From Allokutzneria sp. A3M-2-11 16 (lineage in GTDB: Bacteria; Actinomycetota; Actinomycetes; Mycobacteriales; Pseudonocardiaceae): DNA of 64,000 bases. Made by a program: the position numbers and the translations under genes. The notes under the pieces were generated by a model. It was not told the origin of the DNA. It ran no database searches and saw only the letters and a program-made list of their open reading frames with translations. Location of the stretch: assembly GCF_024213555.1 (NCBI RefSeq), contig NZ_JANAVO010000004.1, positions 62,001-126,000 on the forward strand. Reading direction: 5' to 3'. Below, in pieces: positions 24,149-34,738 of this stretch. Numbering within the stretch: the first letter of the stretch is position 1; every line of letters begins with the position of its first letter.

Positions 24149-27019
24149 GTGCCCGTCCCGCGCTCCCGAAACCGGGCGTTGCCCCTGCTCGCCCTCGTCG
24201 CCCTGCTGATCTGCGGCGGGGTAGTGCTGTGGTCGAACACCCCGGCGACCCCCGCCCCCGTCACCACCCGTCCCGTGCTGCTCGACGTCGTCGACGGTCC
24301 GCAGCGGACGGAGCGGGTGCAGATCGACGCCACGCTCTACCTGCCCGCGCGCACACCGGCACCGGCGGTGATCGTCGCCCACGGCTTCGGCGGCAACAAG
24401 GACTCGGTGGCCACCGACGCCACCGAACTGGCCGACCGGGGCTTCGTGGTGCTCGCCTACTCGGCGCGCGGCTTCGGCCGTTCGACCGGGCAGATCGCCT
24501 TGAACGCGCGCGACTACGAGATCGCCGACGCCGAACAGCTGGTGAGCTGGCTGTCCCGGCAGCCCGAGGTGGCACTCGACGGGCCGGGTGACCCCAGGGT
24601 GGGTGTCACCGGCGGCTCCTACGGCGGCGCGCTGTCGCTGATGCTGGCCGGGGTCGACCGGCGCGTCGACGCGATCGCGCCGCTGATCACCTGGAACGAC
24701 CTCGCGCAGGCGCTGCTGCCGAACGCGGCGACACGGGACGCCGCCGTCCCCGGCAGTCCCGCGGGCGGCGGAGGCGCGGACAACGGCGTGTTCAAGCGCG
24801 CGTGGGCGGGCATGTTCTTCTCCTCCGGCCTCGGCCCCGCGAGCACCGGCGGCGGTGGTCCCGGCCCGGAGGCCCCCGAACCCGGCGTCCCGTCCACCGG
24901 CACGTCCGCCCCGGCCGACACCGCCGCGCCGCCGCAAGGTGGCGAGCGGGGTGCGCCGAACCTCGCCGCGCTGGGCCAGGGTCCGGCGACCTGTGGCCGG
25001 TTCCGGCCCGAGGTCTGCGCGGCCTACACCGAGGTGGCCACCACCGGCAAAGCCAGCCAGCAGACCATCGACCTGTTGCGGCGCTCGTCCCCGGTCAGCG
25101 TCGCCGACAAGATCACCGTGCCCTCGCTGATCGTGCAGGGCGAGCGGGACACCCTCTTCGGGCTCGATCAGTCCGACGCCAACGCCAGGCAGATCGCCGG
25201 GGCGGGCGGCAAGGTCAAGACGATCTGGTACGCGGGCGGTCACGACGGCGGCGGGCCGGGACCGTTGCTGCGCGGGCAGATCGCCGACTGGTTCGGCTTC
25301 CACCTCTCCGGCCAGGGAACCGACCCCGGCACCGGGTTCTCCTACGCGGTGCAGGGCGCCTTCCGCACCGGCGGCGGCGCGTCCGTGCGCGAGGTGGTCT
25401 CCCCGGGCTACCCCGGGCTGCACGGGCAGAACGCGGTGCGGCGGGACCGGTTCGAGCTGATCGGCACGGCGCAGCCGGTGATCAACCCGGCCGGGGGCAA
25501 CCCCGCCGCGGTCAGCGGTTTCCCCGGTCTGTCCGACCGGATCGGCGGCGCGTCCGCGCTGAGCAGCGGGTTGAGCATCGACATCCCCGGCCAGTCGGCG
25601 ATTTTCACGACGCGCCCGCTGGCCGAGCAGGTGCTCGTTGCGGGGTCGGCAAACGTCCGGCTCCGGCTGCGGTCGATCCCCGGCCAACCGGCCACCGGCG
25701 AGGCGGTGCTGTTCGGCAAGCTCTACGACGTCGGCCCGGACGGGCGGCGCACGCTCGCGGGCGGTGCGGTCGCGCCGATCCGCGTGACCGGGTTGCCCGC
25801 GGACGGCTCGCCGGTCGAGGTGACCGCGGCGCTGCCGGGCGTGGTGCGGCCGATCGAGGCGGGGCACCGGATGCAGGTCGTCTTCGCCACCACCGACCAG
25901 TCCTTCGCGGGCGCGGCGGAACCGGCCACCCACCTCGTCGAGGTCGATCCCACGCTGTCGGTGCCGATCGTGCCCGGCACGCGCAGCTCCTCCCCCGCGC
26001 CGGTCGGTGCCCTGATCGGCATCGGCGTGGTGCTCGCGGTGGCCGTGGCCGCCGCGCTGCTCGCCCGGTTCCGCAGGCGGCGCGCGGACGACGTCGATCA
26101 GTCCCTTGTGGACACTCCGTTGGTGATCAGCGGTCTGCGCAAGGAGTACAAGGGCGGGCTGACCGCGGTGGACGGCCTGTCCTTCTCCGTGGAGCGCGGC
26201 CAGGTGCTCGGTCTGCTCGGCCCGAACGGCGCGGGCAAGACCACGACGCTGCGGATGCTGATGGGCCTGGTCCAGCCGACCGCCGGTGAGATCAGGGTCT
26301 TCGGCCACCGGGTGCACAGCGGTGCGCCCGTGCTGTCCCGCATCGGGTCCTTCGTGGAGGGTTCGGGTTTCCTGCCTCACCTTTCCGGTACGGCGAACCT
26401 GCGGCTGTACTGGGCGGCGACGGGCAGGGCGGCCGAGGAGGCGCGCTTCGACGAGGCGCTGGAGATCGCCGGGCTCGGCAAGGCGGTGCGGCGCAAGGTG
26501 GGCACCTACAGCCAGGGCATGCGGCAGCGGCTGGCCATCGCCCAGGCGATGCTCGGACTGCCGGACCTGCTGGTGCTCGACGAACCGGCGAACGGGCTGG
26601 ACCCGCCGCAGATCCACCAGATGCGCGATGTGCTGCGGCGCTACGCGGCGACCGGCCGGACCGTGGTGGTCTCCAGCCACCTGCTGGCCGAGGTCGAGCA
26701 GACGTGCAGCCACGTCGTGGTGATGCACCGCGGCCGTCTCGTCGCCTCCGGTGAGGTCGCCGAGATCGTCGCGGGCGGCGGCGCGGCCTCGTTCCGGGTG
26801 GACCGGCCGAGCACCGCGGTGAACACGCTGCGCACACTGGAGGGCGTCGGCGAGGTGAGCGCCGAGGGCGAGTTCGTCTCCGCGGAGCTGGGCCCGCTGC
26901 CGAGGGCGGTCGCGGTGGCCGCGCTGGTGCAGGCGGGCATCGCGGTGGAACAGGCCGGGCCGCGGCGGCGGCTCGAGGACGCGTTCCTTCAGCTGGTCGG
27001 TGAGGAGTCGGTGCAGTGA
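24149..27019 (+). CDS. CocE/S15-type hydrolase fused to an ABC transporter ATPase
   Basis: A 956-residue fusion. A signal-anchor helix at about residues 9-30 is followed by an alpha/beta hydrolase of the CocE/X-Pro peptidase S15 group. The nucleophile is in VTGGSYGGALS near 157, the acid in VQGERDTLFG near 332 and the His in AGGHDGGGPG near 363. An S15-type beta-sandwich domain spans about 400-610. A second helix (about 617-638) ends in RFRRRRADD. From about 655 there is an ABC ATPase with Walker [12 protein letters not shown], signature YSQGMRQRL and Walker B LVLDEPANG. The order predicts the hydrolase outside and the ATPase inside. The permease gene overlaps by 4 bases. It may couple peptide or ester cleavage to transport; this is inference. 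Confidence 0.82.
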   Translation: MPVPRSRNRALPLLALVALLICGGVVLWSNTPATPAPVTTRPVLLDVVDGPQRTERVQIDATLYLPARTPAPAVIVAHGFGGNKDSVATDATELADRGFVVLAYSARGFGRSTGQIALNARDYEIADAEQLVSWLSRQPEVALDGPGDPRVGVTGGSYGGALSLMLAGVDRRVDAIAPLITWNDLAQALLPNAATRDAAVPGSPAGGGGADNGVFKRAWAGMFFSSGLGPASTGGGGPGPEAPEPGVPSTGTSAPADTAAPPQGGERGAPNLAALGQGPATCGRFRPEVCAAYTEVATTGKASQQTIDLLRRSSPVSVADKITVPSLIVQGERDTLFGLDQSDANARQIAGAGGKVKTIWYAGGHDGGGPGPLLRGQIADWFGFHLSGQGTDPGTGFSYAVQGAFRTGGGASVREVVSPGYPGLHGQNAVRRDRFELIGTAQPVINPAGGNPAAVSGFPGLSDRIGGASALSSGLSIDIPGQSAIFTTRPLAEQVLVAGSANVRLRLRSIPGQPATGEAVLFGKLYDVGPDGRRTLAGGAVAPIRVTGLPADGSPVEVTAALPGVVRPIEAGHRMQVVFATTDQSFAGAAEPATHLVEVDPTLSVPIVPGTRSSSPAPVGALIGIGVVLAVAVAAALLARFRRRRADDVDQSLVDTPLVISGLRKEYKGGLTAVDGLSFSVERGQVLGLLGPNGAGKTTTLRMLMGLVQPTAGEIRVFGHRVHSGAPVLSRIGSFVEGSGFLPHLSGTANLRLYWAATGRAAEEARFDEALEIAGLGKAVRRKVGTYSQGMRQRLAIAQAMLGLPDLLVLDEPANGLDPPQIHQMRDVLRRYAATGRTVVVSSHLLAEVEQTCSHVVVMHRGRLVASGEVAEIVAGGGAASFRVDRPSTAVNTLRTLEGVGEVSAEGEFVSAELGPLPRAVAVAALVQAGIAVEQAGPRRRLEDAFLQLVGEESVQ

Positions 27020-27936
27020 GCGAGCAGGTCAAGGAGCGTGCCGTGCCGGAGGCGGCGGAGGACCCCACCCCGGCGCCGCCCACCGAGACGCGGGCGGACG
27101 GCGCGATCGCGGGTTACCGCGAGCGGCGCACGCTGCCGCTGCGGGTGGAACTGGCCCGGCAGTTCGGCAGGCGGCGCACCCAGGTGACGCTGGGCCTGCT
27201 CGCCGTGCTGCCCGTGGTGCTGCTGCTCGCCTTCGAGCTGGGGTCCAACGGCACGGCGCGCCGCCAGGGCGGCCTGGTCGACCTGGCGACGGCGAGCGGC
27301 CAGAACTTCGTCACCTTCGCGTTGTTCGCCTCGGCGAACTTCCTGCTGGTCGTGGTGGTCGCGCTGTTCTTCGGTGACACGGTGGCGAGCGAGGCGTCGT
27401 GGTCCAGCCTGAAGTACCTGCTGGCGATCCCGGTCCCGCGCGGGAGGTTGTTGCGGCAGAAGGCGTTGGTCTCCGGCCTGCTGTCGGTGCTCGGCCTGCT
27501 CGTCCTGCCCGTGATGTCGTTGCTGGTCGGGCTGATCTGGTACGGCGCGGGCGATATGGTGACGCCGACCGGCGAGTCGGTTCCGCTCGCCGACGGCCTC
27601 GTCGCGCTGGGCCTGGCGCTGTGCTACCTGGCCGTGCACCTGTTCTGGGTCGCCGGGCTGGCGCTGCTGCTGTCGGTGTCCACCGACGCTCCGCTGAGCG
27701 CGGTGGGCGGCGCCGCGCTGGTGTCCATCGTGTCGCAGATCCTCAACCAGATCACCGATCTCGGTTCCCTGCGCGAGTTCCTGCCCACGCACTACTCCTA
27801 CGCGTGGTCGGACCTGCTGAGCACCGACATCGACTGGTCGAACATGGCGGCGGGCGCGTTCTCCTCGCTGGCCTACGGAACGTTCTTCGTGCTGCTGGCC
27901 GTGCGGAGGTTCGCGCGCAAGGACATCACCAGCTGA
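27016..27936 (+). CDS. ABC-2-type transporter permease
   Basis: A 306-residue membrane protein with six or so helices after a charged cytoplasmic N-terminus of about 45 residues. The segment GDTVASEASWSSLKYLLAIPVPRGRLLRQK matches ABC-2 permeases of the NatB/YhaP type. GTG 27016 overlaps the stop of the hydrolase-ATPase gene, so the two proteins are made together and probably form one transporter. The substrate is unknown; the fused extracytoplasmic hydrolase suggests a peptide or acylated molecule. Confidence 0.82.
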   Translation: MSEQVKERAVPEAAEDPTPAPPTETRADGAIAGYRERRTLPLRVELARQFGRRRTQVTLGLLAVLPVVLLLAFELGSNGTARRQGGLVDLATASGQNFVTFALFASANFLLVVVVALFFGDTVASEASWSSLKYLLAIPVPRGRLLRQKALVSGLLSVLGLLVLPVMSLLVGLIWYGAGDMVTPTGESVPLADGLVALGLALCYLAVHLFWVAGLALLLSVSTDAPLSAVGGAALVSIVSQILNQITDLGSLREFLPTHYSYAWSDLLSTDIDWSNMAAGAFSSLAYGTFFVLLAVRRFARKDITS

Positions 27937-28528
27937 CGCCTAGAACCACAGCAACCCCACGGTTCCCCCGGCAGCAGCACGACCGCGGCGATCGCGATCG
28001 CGACCACGATCGCCAGGAGCGTGACCAGCCGGTCGGAGAACGAGTAGGCCGAAGCGGCTGCCGGGGCGAGACCCCCCATGCCCCGCTTTTCCCGTTTCGT
28101 ACTCTTATCGGGTTTGAGAGCGCTCTCCTCGGCGGCTAAGAGTACGAAACGGGCTTTCCCCGGAGCGCGATGGGTGTGCTATGGGAGAGGGTTCGACGAA
28201 GAGCACGGGAAGGCCGGGGACGAGGGTACCTGCGATTCGCATCGCCTTGCTCCAGCACAAGTTCCCCGACCATGAGACGGATTCCCCCCAGGTCCGACCT
28301 GCGCGTTGACGCCTCCCGGCAAATGCCGGAATAATCGAATTAGGGGGTCCCCCTGAGCGGGCGAAAGCCACCCTCGCCCACCTCTCTCGCGCGAGCGGGT
28401 TTTTGCCACCGTGGCAATCAATAACGCGTTGGAGTGATTCCCCGGGTTCGGGCCCGTTCGGCGGCCTTTTTCGTCAGTGCCCCGCGCCACCATTGCGCCG
28501 AAATCGTTCACGACGCTGGAGGGCACAC
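27937..28528. other. Gene-poor stretch with one family C repeat
   Basis: This 592-bp gap holds the family C element at 28091-28153. On the minus strand, a frame from ATG 28079 begins with a hydrophobic peptide (SFSDRLVTLLAIVVAIAIAA), but it has no Shine-Dalgarno sequence and runs into the permease gene. It is at best a doubtful small membrane protein. Apart from a GGAGGG ribosome site for the next gene, nothing else is recognisable. Confidence 0.4.
28091..28153. repeat. Family C palindromic element, copy 3
   Basis: Arms CCCGTTTCGTACTC and GAGTACGAAACGGG are perfect, and the centre contains GAGAGCGCTCTC, itself a palindrome. It matches copies 1 and 2 located 20 kb away. Confidence 0.8.
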
Positions 28529-29374
28529 ATGACCGACCCCGAGCCGACGCTGCGCGGGCAGGAGCTCGGCGAACAGCTGCGCAGGCTGCGCGTCGCCGCG
28601 AGCCTGACCCTGGCCGAGGCGGGGGAACGGATCGACGCCTCCAGCAGCAAGCTGAGCCGGATCGAGTGCGGCAAGCGCTGCGCGCGGGTGGAGGACGTCG
28701 CCGCCCTGCTCGCCCTCTACGACGTGACCGGCGACCGCCGCGCCCGGCTGCTGGCACTGGCCAGGGAGGTCGACCGGCGCGGCTGGTGGCAGCCCTTCCA
28801 CCCCGACCACGACGAGCGGCTGCGCACGCTGCTGAAACTGGAGGCCGAGGCCAGCGGCATCGTGGACTTCCAGGCCACCCACGTGCCGGACCTGCTGCAG
28901 ACCACCGAGTACGCGCGGGCACTGCTGACCGAGAGCGAGATGCTCACCGAGCGGGAGATCCGCCAGCTGGTCACCACCAGGAAACGACGGCGGGCCCGGC
29001 TGCGCGGGGAACCCTCGCCCACCCTGCTGGCCATCACCACCGAACCCGCGCTGCGCTACACCGTCGGCGGCGTGCCGGTGCAGCGCAGGCAGCTCGACCA
29101 CCTGCTGCGGATGTCCACCCGGCGCGGCGTGACCCTGCTGGTCGTGCCGAACTCCAGCCGGTCCAACGTGGGCTGGACCGGATCGTTCTCGATGTTCGCC
29201 CGCAGCAGGCCGCCGACGGTAGTCTTCGTCGACCACCTGACCTCGCACCTGTTCCTGGAGGACGACAGCGACGTCGAGACCTACGAGCGCGCCGTGGACC
29301 GGCTGGTGGACGCGGCGCTGGACACCGGGGAATCCGCCGCGTTCATCGCCCGGATCGCCAAGGAACTGGAATGA
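28529..29374 (+). CDS. Xre helix-turn-helix regulator with DUF5753 (Scr1-like)
   Basis: A 281-residue protein. The N-terminal Xre domain has the helix-turn-helix TLAEAGERIDASSSKLSRIE at about residues 25-45. The DUF5753 domain follows (FQATHVPDLLQTTEYARALL, RLRGEPSPTLLAITTEPALRY, FVDHLTSHLFLEDDSDV). Such proteins normally sit next to a DUF397 gene as a regulator pair in actinobacteria; no DUF397 gene is visible here, so this is a solitary copy. ATG 28529 follows GGAGGG. Confidence 0.83.
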   Translation: MTDPEPTLRGQELGEQLRRLRVAASLTLAEAGERIDASSSKLSRIECGKRCARVEDVAALLALYDVTGDRRARLLALAREVDRRGWWQPFHPDHDERLRTLLKLEAEASGIVDFQATHVPDLLQTTEYARALLTESEMLTEREIRQLVTTRKRRRARLRGEPSPTLLAITTEPALRYTVGGVPVQRRQLDHLLRMSTRRGVTLLVVPNSSRSNVGWTGSFSMFARSRPPTVVFVDHLTSHLFLEDDSDVETYERAVDRLVDAALDTGESAAFIARIAKELE

Positions 29375-29564
29375 GGACGCGGTGTCCTGCGAGACGACCG
29401 GCACGGCGCTGATTCCCTTGTCCGCGTTGACATCCAGGTGCTTCCGGCGCCTCACGGACCGGCCGGGCGAAGCGCTGACGGTCACCGGGCGATCATGCTC
29501 CGCGACGGACTGTCTAGGATCTGCCTCTCCCCCTGCCGACACCCCACCCGGAGGAGAGACAACG

Positions 29565-29945
29565 ATGGCAACCCCCGTCCACTTCACGATCAACGCCAGC
29601 GACCCTGCTCGCGCGCAGGCGTTCTACAGCGCGGTCCTGGACTGGAAGTTCAGCCAGTTCGGCGAGATGCCGTACTGGGGGATCGAGACCGGCGAGGACG
29701 CCACCATCGGCGGCGGCATGGTGCAGCGCACCGACGCCGCCCCGGCCGAGGGCCAGTCCGCGAACTCCTTCGTGCTGACCGTGCTCGTCGAGGACTGCGA
29801 CGCCACCGCGGAGACCGCGGTCGCCAACGGCGGTGCGGTCGCGGTCGCCAAGACCGCGCTGCCCGGCCTCGGCTGGACCGTCCACATCAAGGACACCGAG
29901 GGCAACATCTTCGGCGCCATGCAGCACGACCCGAGCGCGGCCTGA
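29565..29945 (+). CDS. VOC-family (glyoxalase-like) protein
   Basis: A 126-residue single VOC module: VHFTINASDPARAQAFYSAVLDW, then GGGMVQRTDAAPAEGQS, then WTVHIKDTEGNIFGAMQHD, with the conserved late Glu near the end of the fold. The metal-binding pattern is incomplete in one copy, so the active site would form in a dimer. It may be an isomerase, dioxygenase or binding protein. ATG 29565 follows GAGGAG. A terminator separates it from the convergent uvrB. Confidence 0.75.
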   Translation: MATPVHFTINASDPARAQAFYSAVLDWKFSQFGEMPYWGIETGEDATIGGGMVQRTDAAPAEGQSANSFVLTVLVEDCDATAETAVANGGAVAVAKTALPGLGWTVHIKDTEGNIFGAMQHDPSAA

Positions 29946-29954
29946 TGACGCGCG

Positions 29955-29983
29955 GGGCCGGTCGGCCAACCACCGACCGGCCC
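29955..29983. terminator. Bidirectional terminator between the VOC gene and uvrB
   Basis: A perfect 11-bp stem GGGCCGGTCGG / CCGACCGGCCC with a 7-base loop, placed between two convergent genes. Confidence 0.75.
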
Positions 29984-30039
29984 TACCTCCGGGATCACTA
30001 CACCCGGCCGCATCGCCGATCTGACGCCTGCGACTGTGT

Positions 30040-32205
<2,166 letters not shown>

Positions 32206-32251
32206 GACGTCGAGGGTATGTCGGACCCCCGACAATCACGAACGGACCAGC

Positions 32252-33388
32252 TCAGCAGCAGTCGCAATCGCAGTCGCACTTGCGGCAGCACGCCCGGCAG
32301 CCGCAGTTCAGGCCGCCCTCGCAGGCGCGGCACCCGCACTCGCCGCAGCAGTCAGCGCAACAGTCGGTGCAGCAGTTGTCCCGATGGCAGAAGCCCTGCC
32401 GCTTCTTGCGGTCCCACGGGTCGTTGTACTCCTTGCGGCAGCACATCTGCCCCGTGCAGAACATGAAGGAGGCGATGCCGCAGCCGACGAACCAGTTGCG
32501 CCGCGGCAGATCGGGGGCCTGCGGCGCGGTCGGGTCGGCGTGCTGGGCGAAGACCCGTTCGACGGCGGCCTCCAGCTCGTGCACGAGCAGCGCGTGGGCG
32601 AGCCGCTGGTCGGTGAACTCGACCTCCTTCAGGGCCAGCCGCACGCCGAGGACCGCGTCGTCGCACAGCCTGCGGGCCTCGTCGAAGTCGGTCCCGGTCG
32701 CCAGCAACGGGTTCCACGCCCCGGACGCGCGGTCGGCCGCCAGGTCCTCCACCGCGTCGAGAAGGTGCGCGACCCGGCCGAATAGGCGCCCGGCCTCGGC
32801 GAGCGCGTCGGCGTTGCCGGGGCGCCCCGCCAGCACGGCGGTGTAGGAGAACGCCGCCGCCGTCGCGGTCTCGGTGGGCTCGGTGGCCAGCAGCGGCGAG
32901 TCCCCCGCGCCGATGCCGCGCTCCAGTTCTCCTTGTCGCAGAACGGCTTCGGTGAGCACGGTGGTGTCGAACCCGAGGCTGTCGCCGGTGCTGGCGCCCT
33001 GCCGGGCCCACCGGGTGGCGACGCGGCGGCCCACCCCGGCCAACCGCGGGTTGGCGAAGGCCCCGTCGCCGTCCTCGGCGTGGTCGCGGACCTTGGCCGA
33101 GGCCAGCACCAGGGAGACGGCGGCGGCGAGCTCGGCCCCGGAGCCGATGCTGATCTTGGCGGGCAGCATCGCGCGCAGCGGGCACGGTCCCGCGGTGCGC
33201 CTGCTCGCCCGCTCCGACTGCGCCTCCACCAGGACCGAGATGACCAGGCCGTCGTAGTTGGTGACCACCCTGGCGAACTGGCCGTGCTGGTCGCGCAACG
33301 CGTGGCAGAGCCCGCACAGGTGCGCGAGCCAGGCTTCGCGCAGCTGCTTGGACAAGCGGTTGCGACAGGGTCGAATGATGCCGAACAC
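32252..33388 (-). CDS. DUF5685-type protein with a cysteine-rich C-terminal tail
   Basis: A 378-residue protein starting MFGIIRPCRNRLSKQLREAWLAHLCGLCHALRD, the opening of the actinobacterial DUF5685 group, with a CGLC pair. The middle is helical and Ala-rich. The last about 47 residues hold 19 cysteines in CC, CxC and CxxC patterns, ending KCDCDCDCC. Such a tail could bind several metal ions or form a disulfide-rich domain. It has no signal peptide, so metal binding in the cytoplasm is the simpler reading. It lies upstream of uvrB on the same strand with 46 bases between. Its function is not established. Confidence 0.72.
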   Translation of the reverse strand: MFGIIRPCRNRLSKQLREAWLAHLCGLCHALRDQHGQFARVVTNYDGLVISVLVEAQSERASRRTAGPCPLRAMLPAKISIGSGAELAAAVSLVLASAKVRDHAEDGDGAFANPRLAGVGRRVATRWARQGASTGDSLGFDTTVLTEAVLRQGELERGIGAGDSPLLATEPTETATAAAFSYTAVLAGRPGNADALAEAGRLFGRVAHLLDAVEDLAADRASGAWNPLLATGTDFDEARRLCDDAVLGVRLALKEVEFTDQRLAHALLVHELEAAVERVFAQHADPTAPQAPDLPRRNWFVGCGIASFMFCTGQMCCRKEYNDPWDRKKRQGFCHRDNCCTDCCADCCGECGCRACEGGLNCGCRACCRKCDCDCDCC

Positions 33389-33497
33389 AAATCCCCCTCA
33401 TGAATCGGCCCCGCACCGGGAGCGGCAGGATCCCACGACGCGACCAGGCGTGTGATTGTTCTGGACGAATGACCTTCGCGTCGCGATCGTGGACGGC

Positions 33498-34037
33498 GTG
33501 ACGCCCAGCGCAGCCCACCGGGACCCCGGCCACATCCACCCGCCCAAGGCGGAGGTCTTCGACGTCGACGCGGGCACGAACACCGATCCCAAGGGGTTCG
33601 TGCGCCAGGTGGACGCCTACCGGACCGAACCGTTCGGCCTCTACATGGCCCGGCCGACCCCGGGGCACCCGCGACTGGCGTACTTCCGGAGCTGGCTGCT
33701 GCCCTCGCTCGGGCTGCGGGTGGGCCGCTGGTCCTGGCACCCGGGCCACGAGGAGAGCTTCGATTATTACCTCGATGTAGTGAACATCAGCCGCGTCGGA
33801 AACGTGTGGCGGACCAAAGACCTCTACCTCGACCTCCTCGTGACGGCCGGATCGGGCGTCCGCGTGCTCGACATCGACGAGTTGCTGACCGCCCTCGGTT
33901 CGGGGCTGATCGAAGCCGACGAGGCCGAGCGAGCACTCACCGTGACGCACCGCACAGTCGACGGGATCAGCCGCAGCGGCTATGACCTCGACAAATGGCT
34001 CACCGGTCACGGTATCGCCCTGTCGTGGAAACCATGA
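33498..34037 (+). CDS. DUF402 family protein 1
   Basis: A DUF402 protein of about 179 residues, shown by KGFVRQVDAYRTEPFGLYMARPTPGHPRLAYFRSWLLPSLGLRV, the acidic FDYYLDVVNISRVGNVWRTKDLYLDLLV core, and the helical C-terminus. Some DUF402 members (FomD-like) hydrolyse nucleotide-linked phosphates using acidic residues of this core; activity here is not proven. The start is uncertain: GTG 33498 places the family N-terminus directly at the start, while GTG 33489 or TTG 33456 are possible. A related gene follows. Confidence 0.68.
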   Translation: MTPSAAHRDPGHIHPPKAEVFDVDAGTNTDPKGFVRQVDAYRTEPFGLYMARPTPGHPRLAYFRSWLLPSLGLRVGRWSWHPGHEESFDYYLDVVNISRVGNVWRTKDLYLDLLVTAGSGVRVLDIDELLTALGSGLIEADEAERALTVTHRTVDGISRSGYDLDKWLTGHGIALSWKP

Positions 34038-34192
34038 CCGAGCGTGATCGCCTTCAGGCGTGACACCCCGAACGGATTCGGCGAGCCGGGGCGAGGGGCT
34101 TCCCCGGATCGATACTTGGGCACTGACCGCACGTGAGCGCGGTCACGGACCCGTCGATCACGCCCCGCGCCATCCCCGCTACTCTCCGATTT

Positions 34193-34720
34193 GTGAGCGC
34201 GGTCATCACACCGCAGCTGGTCGACGTGGTTGACACGTTTACCTCGGTGCGAAACTACTCGTCAGGAACTGCCCGGCAGCTGACTACGTGCCGGGTCGAG
34301 CCGTGGGGTCTCCGCACGGAGTGCCCCACCCCGGAGGATCCGTTCTCCGAGTGCGAGGTCACCTGGCTGTTGCCGGACCTCGGACTGCGGTTGACCTACC
34401 TCCGGCCGAGATCCAGGCACGCCCGCAGCACGCCCAGCGTGCTGACGGCGGTTCGGGTGCAGCGAGATACCCGGTCCTGGCGCACGACCGACCTGTTGCT
34501 CGGGCTCGCGGTGCCCGGCGGGACCACGGCGCGGATCGTCCGCTCCGAGGAGTTCGCCGCCGCCGTGGCCGGACGGGTCCTGCGGTCCTCCGACGCCGAC
34601 CTGGCGCTGCGGACCGTGCACCGGACGCTGGAGGAGATCAGCTACCAGCGCCACGACATCAGCAGCTGGCTGTGCTCCATGGGGATCTATGACAGCTGGC
34701 CCCCGATGCCGGAGATCTAG
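34193..34720 (+). CDS. DUF402 family protein 2
   Basis: A 175-residue relative of the previous protein: RQLTTCRVEPWGLRTECPTP, TWLLPDLGLRLTYLRPRS and the C-terminal helix ALRTVHRTLEEISYQRHDISSWL. The strand with acidic residues is changed (SVLTAVRVQRDTRSWRTTDLLLGL), so it may have lost activity. GTG 34193 is preferred because TACTCT at 34180-34185 lies 7 bases upstream, the leaderless pattern. The same 13 bases also start at 34133, in frame, which is why a longer start is possible. It overlaps no other gene. Confidence 0.58.
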   Translation: MSAVITPQLVDVVDTFTSVRNYSSGTARQLTTCRVEPWGLRTECPTPEDPFSECEVTWLLPDLGLRLTYLRPRSRHARSTPSVLTAVRVQRDTRSWRTTDLLLGLAVPGGTTARIVRSEEFAAAVAGRVLRSSDADLALRTVHRTLEEISYQRHDISSWLCSMGIYDSWPPMPEI

Positions 34721-34738
34721 GGCGTTCGCGCCGGCCGG

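Noticed and set aside
23915-26728. A 937-codon open frame on the minus strand
   Set aside because: Antisense of the hydrolase-ABC fusion, which has intact motifs for both domains.
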